Below, one piece after another: positions 28,969 through 39,770 of a stretch of 64,000 nucleotides of DNA. Origin of the DNA: Mycolicibacterium tokaiense (GTDB lineage: Bacteria > Actinomycetota > Actinomycetes > Mycobacteriales > Mycobacteriaceae). The number at the start of each line of letters is the position of its first letter. The first letter of the stretch is position 1. A program made the translations under genes and the position numbers. The notes under the pieces are model-generated. The model did not search any database, was not told the DNA's origin, and saw only the letters and a list, made by a program, of their open reading frames with translations. The DNA lies in the NCBI RefSeq assembly GCF_010725885.1, contig NZ_AP022600.1, positions 3,596,001 through 3,660,000 on the forward strand, in the 5' to 3' direction.

Positions 28969-31386
28969 ATGGCCCCGCTGTCCGTCGATCCCGCCGCGCT
29001 CGACGGCGCCGGCGTCACCCTGACCGATGTCGGTAAAGACATCGGCTGGACCATGTCGACGCTGGCCGGGACGCTGTCGGGTTGCGGTGGTATGTGCGGG
29101 GACGACCCCGTGGGCGCGGCCATCGGGAAGTCCTACGATTCCGCGGCCGCGAGCCTGCTCAAGGCCTTCGCCGCATCCCGCAACGGGCTGGTGAATCTCG
29201 TTGATGGCGTGCGGATGTCGGCACACAACTATTCGATGGCCGAGTCGCTGTCCGACGGGCGGGGCCGCGCCGAGCCGTTGCCGGTGCCGGGCTCCAGCGG
29301 TGCCATCGCTGCCGGCGAATCGCCCACCTCCGTCGGCGGCGGAATACCGGCGCCGGCGGGCTTCGGCTGGGTGAGCAAGTACATCGGGATGATCTGGCCT
29401 GCAGCCGATTCCGCGCAGCTACGCACTGCGGCGGGTGCCTGGATCGCGGCCGGCACGAACCTGCTGGCCACCCAGGCCACAGCAGCACCCGCGCTGGGCA
29501 TCATCGGCGGCCAACAGATCCCCGAGGCCGAGGCCATGGGACAGGCGTTCGCGGACTCACTGAAGTCCGCCTCGGATGTCATGGTGCACAGCAATGCCAT
29601 TGCTGCCAAGCTGATCTCGTACGCCGACCAGGTGGATGAGGTGCACGCCGCGATCATCGACCTGCTGGCGCGCATCTGCGATCCGATGACCGGGGCGAAG
29701 ATCATCTGGGATTTCCTCACCGACGACGAGGAATCCGAGATCAAAGAGATCGCCGAGGACATCAAAACCGTGGTCGACAACTTCGCCACCCAGGTGAACG
29801 CTCTGATGGCCGAACTCGAGCCCATGGTCGGAGCAGCGGCCACCATCGCCGAGAGCATGCTGAAGTTGGCGGACAAAGAGTGGGAACAGTTTCTCCAGGG
29901 CAACCCGGTGGGCCAGCTCATCGACGACATGGCCCAGGCAACCAAGGGCTTCGGGCTGCAGGCGTGGGAGTTGGTCGAGGGAGCGTGGACTTACAGTCCG
30001 CAGCGGGCGGTGGTCGATCCGCAGGGCAGCCTCGACTCCTACCGCCAGTTGGTCAGCGGCATGGCCCCGCTGGTGGGTGCTGATGAGGACGGCTGGACCG
30101 GGACGGGCGACGCATGGCTTCAGGTGGGCAAAGAGACCGTGCACTGGGATCTGTGGAAGACCAATCCGGCGGAGGCGCTGGGACGCAGTGTGTTCGACGT
30201 CGCCACGTTCTTCCTTCCCGGCGGCGGCGCGACCAAGCTCGGCACCCTGGGCCACGGCGCCGCCGAGACGGCCGAGGCCGCTGCGCGCACCGCGCCACGC
30301 CTGCTCGACCCGCCGAAGGTGCCCGAGCTGCCCAAGGTGCCGGAGGCACCCAAAGTCCCTGAGCCGCCCAAGGTTCCGGAGCCGCCGAAAGCGCCCGCCG
30401 GTGGTGCGCCCGCGCCGCTGCCAGAGTCTCCCAAAGGCGGCCCCGCGGGCAGCGGCGGTGCAACCCCCGCGTCGCCTCCCGGTGGAAGCGGCGGCCATCA
30501 CGGACCGACCGCCTCTGGAGCGGGAGTTGCCGCCACCGGTGATGCAGGCAGGGCGACCCCCGACCCGGCACACAGCCCGGCTCCCGCAGCCGCCGGCTCG
30601 GGGGACCGGCTGCCGCCGTCGGGTGTGCCGGCGGCTGCAGCAGCACCGGCAGGTGCGCCGGGTGGCGGCCCGCCCGGTGGTGGTCTGGGGGCGTCGGCCA
30701 GCCTTGGTGAGCACGCGGGCCAGGTCGCGACGGATGGAGGCGGCAGGTCCCCGGGTGGCTCGTCGGATGGCGTTGGCGCCGGAGCTGATTCAGGCAAGGA
30801 CCGCGAACTGGTGTCGGTGGGGGCGGGTGCTGAGAAGGCCGCCGACGGTGCGTCGTCCGGCGGGGGTCCGCCTACGCCGCATGATCCGGGCAGCGGGGGA
30901 TCGGGCTCGAGTGGTCACGACTCGGGCGGAGATGGGCCTGACCCTGCCCCAGGTGCCGGTTCCGGTGACTCCGCTTTCGACTCGCCAGGGTTTGATTCTT
31001 CGGGACCACTAGATGTGTCTTCACCGCACGCCCAGGAGCTGGGTATGGACCCGGATGTCGGGCGATTCCGCCCGGCTGAAGCAGAAACGGGGTTGCGTAT
31101 AGAGAATGAAACCGGCGTCACACTGGAACGGCTTCCGGGCGATTCCCCGGGTGATTGGCGAGATACCGCGACGGGAAAGACTTATGACGCCGTTGGGAAT
31201 TTCGACGGGAAGTTCTTCGACAAGCAATGGGCTAATCTGAAGGAACAGATACTCAAGCACTTAGACAAGGCGGATTTTGTCCCAATCGATGTTTCCAAGT
31301 TCACGCCGGAGCAGACGCAGAAGGTGAAGGTCTTCCTTGAGGGCCTTCACACTGATCGCGCTTTCATTGTGGGCGAGGATGGTTAG
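28969..31386 (+). CDS. cpnT: CpnT-like channel/toxin effector with a CdiA-type tRNase-like C-terminus
   Basis: An 805-aa polymorphic toxin. Residues about 1-443 match the CpnT N-terminal channel domain (VDPAALDGAG, DGVRMSAHNYSMAE, LLARICDPMTG, MAPLVGA, then a TNPAEALG segment). A Pro-rich linker begins near residue 447 with PKVPE-type repeats, then Gly/Ser/Ala-rich sequence to about 690. The tip (residues about 699-805) is not TNT: EAETGLRIENETGV, GDWRDTATGKTYD, QILKHLDKADFVPIDVS and TPEQTQKVKVFLEG resemble the CdiA C-terminal tRNase domain, with Glu/Asp/Lys candidates for a nuclease centre. Base composition drops over the tip. The toxin family call is from recalled patterns and needs a profile search; the CpnT N-terminus is secure. 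Confidence 0.85.
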   Translation: MAPLSVDPAALDGAGVTLTDVGKDIGWTMSTLAGTLSGCGGMCGDDPVGAAIGKSYDSAAASLLKAFAASRNGLVNLVDGVRMSAHNYSMAESLSDGRGRAEPLPVPGSSGAIAAGESPTSVGGGIPAPAGFGWVSKYIGMIWPAADSAQLRTAAGAWIAAGTNLLATQATAAPALGIIGGQQIPEAEAMGQAFADSLKSASDVMVHSNAIAAKLISYADQVDEVHAAIIDLLARICDPMTGAKIIWDFLTDDEESEIKEIAEDIKTVVDNFATQVNALMAELEPMVGAAATIAESMLKLADKEWEQFLQGNPVGQLIDDMAQATKGFGLQAWELVEGAWTYSPQRAVVDPQGSLDSYRQLVSGMAPLVGADEDGWTGTGDAWLQVGKETVHWDLWKTNPAEALGRSVFDVATFFLPGGGATKLGTLGHGAAETAEAAARTAPRLLDPPKVPELPKVPEAPKVPEPPKVPEPPKAPAGGAPAPLPESPKGGPAGSGGATPASPPGGSGGHHGPTASGAGVAATGDAGRATPDPAHSPAPAAAGSGDRLPPSGVPAAAAAPAGAPGGGPPGGGLGASASLGEHAGQVATDGGGRSPGGSSDGVGAGADSGKDRELVSVGAGAEKAADGASSGGGPPTPHDPGSGGSGSSGHDSGGDGPDPAPGAGSGDSAFDSPGFDSSGPLDVSSPHAQELGMDPDVGRFRPAEAETGLRIENETGVTLERLPGDSPGDWRDTATGKTYDAVGNFDGKFFDKQWANLKEQILKHLDKADFVPIDVSKFTPEQTQKVKVFLEGLHTDRAFIVGEDG

Positions 31387-31417
31387 GATAGATTGAGTTG
31401 CGAAGTATGGAGACAGA

Positions 31418-31741
31418 ATGACGGGTTCGATCACCTTTTCTGAACACACCTGGGACGGGAAGTCTTCGGCTACGCATTTCGCCATGGATTTCATTGCGGA
31501 ACGGCTACCGGCGGGCGAACTCAGAGACACCGTTAGAGAATTGGCGGATAATAACGTTCTGTTCTTGGATCTTCGCGGTGCTGAATCTGATTTGGCAGTG
31601 CGAATCTTGGCCCAGGATCTGCCGGAATACATACAGGGTATTGATGATGCCAGCCGGCGCGCAAATCTCGTAGCAATGTTCGGTGACCTGTGCGACTACG
31701 CTCGGCAACAATTAAAGTACAACGCACCGGAAGTTCCTTAG
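31418..31741 (+). CDS. Candidate immunity protein for the CdiA_C-like toxin
   Basis: A 107-aa acidic cytoplasmic protein, 31 bp after the toxin gene, with a GGAG-type ribosome site. I recognise no family. Its GC content (roughly 52-55% by eye) is well below the surrounding 65-70%, like the toxin tip, as expected for a co-transferred toxin/immunity cassette. Position directly behind a polymorphic toxin tip is the basis for the immunity role. Confidence 0.65.
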   Translation: MTGSITFSEHTWDGKSSATHFAMDFIAERLPAGELRDTVRELADNNVLFLDLRGAESDLAVRILAQDLPEYIQGIDDASRRANLVAMFGDLCDYARQQLKYNAPEVP

Positions 31742-31887
31742 GGCCCCTCTGATGCTCATGAAATACCGCCGGGGCCTGAGGAACTGAGGCTAGCCGTGCG
31801 CGCATACGTTGGCCCATCGCTGGCCGCCTCCGCTGTTGAGGTCCACTCGCCAGGCCGCTTCGCCACGCGCAGTCGGGACTCAGCGAG

Positions 31888-32223
31888 ATGTCGGGTTTCC
31901 CTGGAAACGCTGAATTTGGCCGCCGTGTCCAGCTCCTCGTGCAGGACGTCCTCGACGTCATAGACATGAGTAGCTACGGTCTGTGCGAACTGATCTGGAC
32001 GTTGAATTCCGACGACGCGCTGTCTCAAGCCCAAAAGATCGCCATCGCAACCGAATCCGTGACACTGCTCCTCCGCGACCATGGGGTCTCGCTGGTGCAA
32101 CTGACGTGGCCGTCGGAGACACCGACGCAGAGCCTGGCTCTCGCCGACGTCGACGCAGCGAGCTTCAAGGCCCCGGCGGCCGCCGGTAGTTACACCGCAC
32201 TCGTGCGTGGACGGCCGCGGTGA
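31888..32223 (+). CDS. Small hypothetical protein in the toxin locus (orphan immunity candidate)
   Basis: A 111-aa protein (starts MSGFPGNAEFGRR) with no signal peptide or recognisable domain. It lies between the first immunity candidate and the TNT fragment, separated from the former by 146 bp without a supported gene. Downstream of polymorphic toxins, such stand-alone small genes are often immunity genes left by earlier toxin tips; that is an inference. The ribosome site is weak and the frame may also be spurious. Confidence 0.45.
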   Translation: MSGFPGNAEFGRRVQLLVQDVLDVIDMSSYGLCELIWTLNSDDALSQAQKIAIATESVTLLLRDHGVSLVQLTWPSETPTQSLALADVDAASFKAPAAAGSYTALVRGRPR

Positions 32224-32277
32224 GCGGCACCGTCCTGTTGACCGGGTCTGCGTGCGACGGGAAGCCCCCGCCGCGTC

Positions 32278-32553
32278 GACCGCCTGGGAGATGAGGGGGG
32301 TAACTACCTTGCAGTTCGGGAAGATGGGGTCGCAGCGTCATTTGAGGCAAGGGGTTTGCCGATCGATTCTCTCGAGCTCGACTACCATGCGTATGAGTTG
32401 ACGGGTTCGATGCCCGAAGGCTGGACCGTCGAAATCTCCCAGGTCGCACCGGCATTCGGTCGAGAAGGTGGGAGTTTGCAGGTGTTGATTTTCGATAGCG
32501 TCGGCAGGAAAGTCAGTGTCGATCAACTCGAACGGGCGGGTGTGCTTCGGTGA
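32278..32553 (+). pseudogene. Orphan 3' half of a TNT (NAD+ glycohydrolase) toxin domain
   Basis: The frame from 32278 reads DRLGDEGGNYLAV, then DYHAYELTG, PEGWTVEISQVAPAFG, GGSLQVLIFD and ends ERAGVLR. This aligns along its whole length (about 92 residues) with the end of M. tuberculosis CpnT, which ends RRGVLR. The Arg, Tyr, His and Gln corresponding to R757, Y765, H792 and Q822 of the TNT pocket are retained. The N-terminal half of TNT is missing and the frame is closed upstream by TGA at 32239-32241. There is no ATG before residue 45 and only a TTG at 32356. The stop overlaps the next GTG. Confidence 0.85.
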
Positions 32554-33083
32554 CCTCCAGCAGCAGTCCTTTCACTCCGTCACCGCGCTTACTCGCATGG
32601 GCCGAGCAGGCGGGTTACAGGTTTGACGCCGATGGGCCCAGTGGAAGCTCGGCTTTTCACAACGCTGGGTGGGAGACGGCATTCTTTGTAAGGGCAGCAG
32701 GGCCGTTTCTCCGAATCTCATCCTCTACGCGAAACCAAGACGAGGAATACCTCGCGGACGTGAGTACTGCGGACGTGGCCGAAGATTTTTTCTTGGTTGA
32801 GTTCGGGTCCAGCGTTCGAAGTGCCCTTCGGCTGCCGAGGATTCGACTTCCGCTTTCTCGAGATGACGCGTATCCGGGATTCCGGGTTGATGACACCCGT
32901 GCAGACAGGCTCGTTCTTCTCGATGGCACCGGAGAACCCGTGGTGGTTATGGATCGACCATGGGATCCGTTCAGTGATGTCTCGACGTTGGTGAGATTGT
33001 CATGGGGGATCGGCGCTCCTTCCGACTCGGTGGCCGAGTCGTTCATAAGTCCTACAGGTCAGCCGCTCTTTGAACTCAAGTAG
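32550..33083 (+). CDS. IFT-like immunity factor for TNT
   Basis: A 177-aa intact cytoplasmic protein whose GTG overlaps the stop of the TNT remnant (GTGA). In M. tuberculosis the TNT toxin gene is directly followed by ift (Rv3902c, about 176 aa), which binds and inhibits TNT. Position, coupling and length support orthology; I could not recall the Rv3902c sequence well enough to align it. Retention of an open immunity gene beside a broken toxin suggests protection against TNT-bearing neighbours or simple lag in decay. Confidence 0.75.
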   Translation: MTSSSSPFTPSPRLLAWAEQAGYRFDADGPSGSSAFHNAGWETAFFVRAAGPFLRISSSTRNQDEEYLADVSTADVAEDFFLVEFGSSVRSALRLPRIRLPLSRDDAYPGFRVDDTRADRLVLLDGTGEPVVVMDRPWDPFSDVSTLVRLSWGIGAPSDSVAESFISPTGQPLFELK

Positions 33084-33177
33084 CTGTCGCGGGTGAGATC
33101 CTGACTGCGCCCGCCGCCAACAGCGGCTCAACACGTCCCACCCCTGAGTTGTCACACCCCCGGGCCAGACTGCAGCC

Positions 33178-33816
33178 ATGCTCGATCTGATCCTGCCGCT
33201 GGAGTGCGGAGGTTGCGGCGCGCCGGGGGAACGCTGGTGTGAGGCGTGCGCGACGGCCCTGTGTGTGCGGCCCGACGAACCCGTCGTCATCACCCCGCGG
33301 CTGGATCCCGGGGTGCCGGTATTCGCGCTGGGCCGCCACGCCGGCAGCCGCAGGCAGGCCATCGTTGCACTCAAAGAGCACGGTCGCAGCGACCTGGTGC
33401 CACCGCTGGCCTACGCCCTGGCCGGGGGAATCCAGCGTCTGCTCACCTGGGGGGTGCTTGCGGAGTCGCTGGCCGTGGTCCCGGCACCCACCCGTCGCAG
33501 CGCTGCCCGCCGGCGCGGCGGTGACCCGGTGACCCGATGCGCCACCCGCGCCGTCGCGGCGTATCCCGCAATCACGGTCGTCCCCGCACTGCGCCTGACC
33601 CGCGGTGTTCGGGACTCGGTGGGCCTCGGCAGCAGCGACCGCCAGCGCAACCTCGCGGGACGGGTGCGGCTGCGGCCCCGCAAACTGATCAGCGGGGTCG
33701 AGGTGCTCGTGGTGGACGACATCGTGACCACCGGGGCCACCGCCTGCCAATCGGTGCGGGTGCTCTCCGAGGCGGGTGTCCAGGTGGCCGCGGTGCTCAC
33801 CCTGGCCTACGCCTGA
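33178..33816 (+). CDS. comF: ComF-family phosphoribosyltransferase-like protein
   Basis: A 212-aa protein (Rv3242c-like). The N-terminus has a four-cysteine knuckle (CGGCGAPGERWCEAC), and the C-terminal half is a type I phosphoribosyltransferase fold with the PRPP loop VLVVDDIVTTGATA near residues 179-192. ComF proteins act with DNA uptake helicases in competent bacteria; the role in mycobacteria is unclear. Position before hpf and secA1 is conserved. Confidence 0.88.
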   Translation: MLDLILPLECGGCGAPGERWCEACATALCVRPDEPVVITPRLDPGVPVFALGRHAGSRRQAIVALKEHGRSDLVPPLAYALAGGIQRLLTWGVLAESLAVVPAPTRRSAARRRGGDPVTRCATRAVAAYPAITVVPALRLTRGVRDSVGLGSSDRQRNLAGRVRLRPRKLISGVEVLVVDDIVTTGATACQSVRVLSEAGVQVAAVLTLAYA

Positions 33817-34002
33817 CCAACGTCCTGACGTTACGGACCACGGTCCCAGGTAACGACGGTCGAAAGAACTCGCAACAGGTGCGCGAAAAAGGTGGCACGT
33901 TTGGGTGAACTCGGACTACCTTCGTGAGCAACACGCTGTGAAGGACTCGCAGCCGGACTTGCCGGGCCGTAGCCTGCGAGGCCACTTCGCCCGGAGGCGA
34001 CA

Positions 34003-34012
34003 GGAGGTGATA
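34003..34012 (+). promoter_or_regulatory. Extended Shine-Dalgarno without a start codon in the hpf leader
   Basis: AGGAGGTGAT is an exact complement of the anti-Shine-Dalgarno end of 16S rRNA. No start codon follows at 5-12 nt; the nearest in-frame GTG is 21 nt away and the proper hpf start is about 100 nt on. The rest of the comF-hpf gap (33817-34114) shows no gene or hairpin I could support. Confidence 0.5.
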
Positions 34013-34114
34013 TCCGACCCCTGGCGCCGGCGGGTGTGCGTATCCGCTGAACCCCTCGGCGCATGTTTGTACAAGCCAGACACGCGCTCGCGTTCGACGC
34101 AGAGGAGTTTCGAG

Positions 34115-34792
34115 TTGTCAAGCATGACAAGCCAATCCGCCCAGATGCTGGCCGACACCGACGAGCAAGCTGAAGAGCTGCACGCCGAAGTGGTGGTCAA
34201 GGGACGCAACGTCGAGATTCCGGAGCACTTCCGGATACACGTTGCCGAGAAACTGACCCGCCTGGAGCGCTTCGACAAGACCATCTACATGTTCGATGTC
34301 GAACTCGACCACGAGAAGAACCGCCGTCAACGCAAGAACTGTCAGCACGTCGAGATCACTGCGCGCGGCCGCGGACCCGTGGTCCGCGGTGAAGCCTGCG
34401 CCGACAGCTTCTACGCCGCGCTGGAAGCGGCCGTCCAGAAGCTGGAGGCACGACTGCGCCGCGGCAAGGACCGCCGCAAGATTCACTACGGGGACAAGAC
34501 CCCGGTGTCGGTCGCCGAGGCCACCGCCGCCATCGCGCCGGACTTCGACATTCCCGCAACCTCCCCGGGCGCCGCGGACGCGCGCACCGATCCCGCTGCC
34601 GACGAGCATGTCCCCGGCCGGGTGGTACGCACCAAAGAGCACCCGGACCGTCCGATGACGGTCGACGACGCGCTCTACGAGATGGAACTCGTGGGGCACG
34701 ACTTCTTCCTCTTCCATGACAAAGAAACCGACCGGCCGACCGTGGTCTACCGCAGGCACGCCTACGACTACGGGTTGATCCGACTGGGCTGA
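34115..34792 (+). CDS. hpf: Ribosome hibernation promoting factor (long HPF)
   Basis: A 225-aa long-form HPF (Rv3241c-like) that dimerises or silences ribosomes in stasis. The N-terminal S30AE domain (VVVKGRNVEIPEHFR to LRRGKDRRK) occupies residues about 25-125, a linker follows, and the C-terminal dimerisation domain (PMTVDDALYEMELVGHDFFLF, RRHAYDYGLIRL) occupies 165-225. AGAGGAG (34101-34107) is spaced 7 nt from the TTG at 34115, so that start is preferred to the ATG at 34124. A hairpin terminator follows. Confidence 0.92.
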   Translation: MSSMTSQSAQMLADTDEQAEELHAEVVVKGRNVEIPEHFRIHVAEKLTRLERFDKTIYMFDVELDHEKNRRQRKNCQHVEITARGRGPVVRGEACADSFYAALEAAVQKLEARLRRGKDRRKIHYGDKTPVSVAEATAAIAPDFDIPATSPGAADARTDPAADEHVPGRVVRTKEHPDRPMTVDDALYEMELVGHDFFLFHDKETDRPTVVYRRHAYDYGLIRLG

Positions 34793-34803
34793 TCCGTCGA
34801 CCC

Positions 34804-34838
34804 AGGTGGGCGGGATCCTGGCGGGATCCTGCCCACCT
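34804..34838. terminator. Hairpin between hpf and secA1
   Basis: AGGTGGGCGGGATCC (34804-34818) pairs with GGATCCTGCCCACCT (34824-34838), with one G-T wobble, around a short loop; the direct repeat GGGATCC is inside. TCGTGTTCG follows. It probably ends the hpf transcript. Confidence 0.7.
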
Positions 34839-34918
34839 TCGTGTTCGGGCTCAGCGCTCCCAGCGGCGTCACCTACGATGGACTGCGCTAAGACTCCGAT
34901 CCTGTAGGGGATATATCA

Positions 34919-37714
<2,796 letters not shown>

Positions 37715-37717
37715 CCC

Positions 37718-38188
37718 TCACCCGATGTGCAGGGCCGCGAACTGCCACCGCGGGCCGCGGGCGGTCTGCGTGAGCTGTATCCGTCCCGCCAGCGCGTGGG
37801 TCCGCGGCCCGCGGGTGTAGACCGCCGCCACCTCGAAGGCGGTTTCCGCGGCGTCTGTTGCCTGCACCCGAACCCGGCGCAACACCGCCGCCGGGCAGCT
37901 CCGGTCGGCACCGGCCCGGCGCAGCGCCAGCACCGCATCGGCCAGCCCGCCCACCAGCAGCGGACCGAGTTGACCGGCTGGGCGCCGCTGGTCGATCACC
38001 TCCAGTACGGTGCGCAGCGCCGCGTCGGCGAATCCCGAGGCGGCCTGACGCCGCGCCGAGATGGGGGGCACCGCGTGCAGGCGGCGCGGACGCGCAGGCG
38101 CGCTGCGGCGTGTCGGCACCGGTGCGCTGCGCTCCGCGTGGGCCGGCGGCTCGTAGTCGACGACGCGGGCGACGGGTGATGTGGACAT
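37718..38188 (-). CDS. Rv3235-family protein
   Basis: A 156-aa Ala/Arg/Pro-rich actinobacterial protein that always lies beside secA1 or tgs3. The N-terminal 45 residues are a disordered basic segment (RRSAPARPRRLH). The C-terminal part (ALRTVLEVIDQRRP to GRIQLTQTARGPRWQFAALHIG) is the conserved fold, whose final residues resemble the end of an Rv3235/DUF6459 domain. No enzyme motif is visible. The stop lies 4 bp from the secA1 stop (convergent). Confidence 0.8.
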   Translation of the reverse strand: MSTSPVARVVDYEPPAHAERSAPVPTRRSAPARPRRLHAVPPISARRQAASGFADAALRTVLEVIDQRRPAGQLGPLLVGGLADAVLALRRAGADRSCPAAVLRRVRVQATDAAETAFEVAAVYTRGPRTHALAGRIQLTQTARGPRWQFAALHIG

Positions 38189-38353
38189 GCTCGACCTCCA
38201 ACCGACGTGACACCAGGGACCTGGTCTGCTGGAGAGTGGCAGCCGCGCTGATCATGGCACAGCCGCCGGATTTGCGTGTGCACCCGTGCTGCGCGCTCAC
38301 CGCAGCTCCCGCTACGGTTGTGCTGTCCATTGACGCGAGGGGGGAGCGCTGAC

Positions 38354-39763
38354 ATGGTGGCCAGGCTGTCGGCGTCGGATGCGTCGTTCTATCAGCTGGA
38401 GAACACGTCGACACCGATGTACGTCGGTACCTTGTCGATCCTGCGCAAGCCGCGTGCCGGGCTGAGCTATGAGACGCTGCTGGCCACCGTCGAGCAGCGT
38501 CTCCCGCAGATTCCGCGCTACCGACAGAAGGTCCGCGAGGTCACCTGGGGGCTGGGTCGTCCGGTGTGGATCGACGACGCCGACTTCGACATCACCTACC
38601 ACGTCCGCCGTTCCGCACTGCCGTCACCGGGCAGCGACGCGCAGCTGCATGACCTGGTCGCCAGACTGGGCTCCAGGCCGCTGGACAAGTCCCGCCCGCT
38701 GTGGGAGATGTATCTGGTCGAAGGGTTGACCAAGAACCGGGTGGCCATCTACACCAGGTCGCACCAGGCGCTGGTGAACGGGATGACGGCCCTGGAGATC
38801 GGGCACGTGATCGCCGACCGCACCCAGAAACCCCCGACCTTCGGTGAGGACATCTGGATCCCGGCCCGCGAACCCGGCACGGCCAGCCTGGTTCTGGGCG
38901 CCATCGGCGACTGGGTGTCGCGGCCGCGCCAGCAGGCGCAGGCGGTGCAGTCGGTGCTGGCGGGCGTCGTGACCAACTCCGGTGAACTGGCCGAAGCCGG
39001 CCGGCGCGTGCTCGACATCGCCCGCACCGTCGCACGGGGTACCGCCCCCAGCAGTCCACTCAACACCACGGTGTCGCGCAATCGCCGCTTCACGGTGGCC
39101 AGCGGAAAGCTGGAGGACTACCGGCACCTACGGGCCCGCTACGACTGCGACGTCAACGATGTGGTGCTGGCGGTGATCGGCGGTGCTTTGCGCAACTGGC
39201 TGCTGTCGCGCGGCGAGCCCGTCAAGCCGACCTCGGTGGTGCGGGCCATGGCTCCGATGTCGGTGTACACCGACGATCTGGACCCCACCGCCGGACCGGG
39301 ACAGGCGATCAGCGAGGTGGCGCCGTTCCTGGTGGACCTGCCGGTGGGTGAGGGCAATGCCGTTGTGCGGCTGTCGCAGATCGCCCATGCCACCGAATCC
39401 CATTCCACCGCAGCCAGTCTGGTGGACGCCCGCACCATCGTGACGCTCTCGGGGTTCGCCCCACCGACACTGCATGCCATGGGAATCCGGGTGGCGTCCA
39501 GCTTTTCGGCGCGGCAGTTCAACCTCTTGATCACCAACGTGCCGGGGGCGCAGGCACAGATGTATGTGGCCGGCACCAAACTGCTGGAGACCTACGCCGT
39601 TCCGCCGCTGCTGTCCAACCAGGTGTTGGCCATCGGCGTCACCTCCTACCACGGCATGCTCTACTTCGGCATCAACGCCGACCGGGAGGCGATGAGCGAC
39701 GTCGACGAGTTCCCGACGCTGCTGCAGGAATCGCTGGACGAATTGCTCGACGCCGCCGGCTGA
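38354..39763 (+). CDS. tgs3: WS/DGAT-family acyltransferase Tgs3-like, altered active-site motif
   Basis: A 469-aa wax ester synthase/diacylglycerol acyltransferase-type protein. The family's catalytic HHxxxDG is replaced by SHQALVNG (near residue 136): the first His and the Asp are changed. The second family signature region (NDVVLAVIGGALR) is present. M. tuberculosis has the same region split in two genes, Rv3234c (tgs3) and Rv3233c, as recalled, and with a similar altered motif; here it is one full-length frame. Triacylglycerol synthesis activity is therefore doubtful. RBS gaggggggag precedes the ATG. Confidence 0.85.
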   Translation: MVARLSASDASFYQLENTSTPMYVGTLSILRKPRAGLSYETLLATVEQRLPQIPRYRQKVREVTWGLGRPVWIDDADFDITYHVRRSALPSPGSDAQLHDLVARLGSRPLDKSRPLWEMYLVEGLTKNRVAIYTRSHQALVNGMTALEIGHVIADRTQKPPTFGEDIWIPAREPGTASLVLGAIGDWVSRPRQQAQAVQSVLAGVVTNSGELAEAGRRVLDIARTVARGTAPSSPLNTTVSRNRRFTVASGKLEDYRHLRARYDCDVNDVVLAVIGGALRNWLLSRGEPVKPTSVVRAMAPMSVYTDDLDPTAGPGQAISEVAPFLVDLPVGEGNAVVRLSQIAHATESHSTAASLVDARTIVTLSGFAPPTLHAMGIRVASSFSARQFNLLITNVPGAQAQMYVAGTKLLETYAVPPLLSNQVLAIGVTSYHGMLYFGINADREAMSDVDEFPTLLQESLDELLDAAG

Positions 39764-39770
39764 AAGCCGC

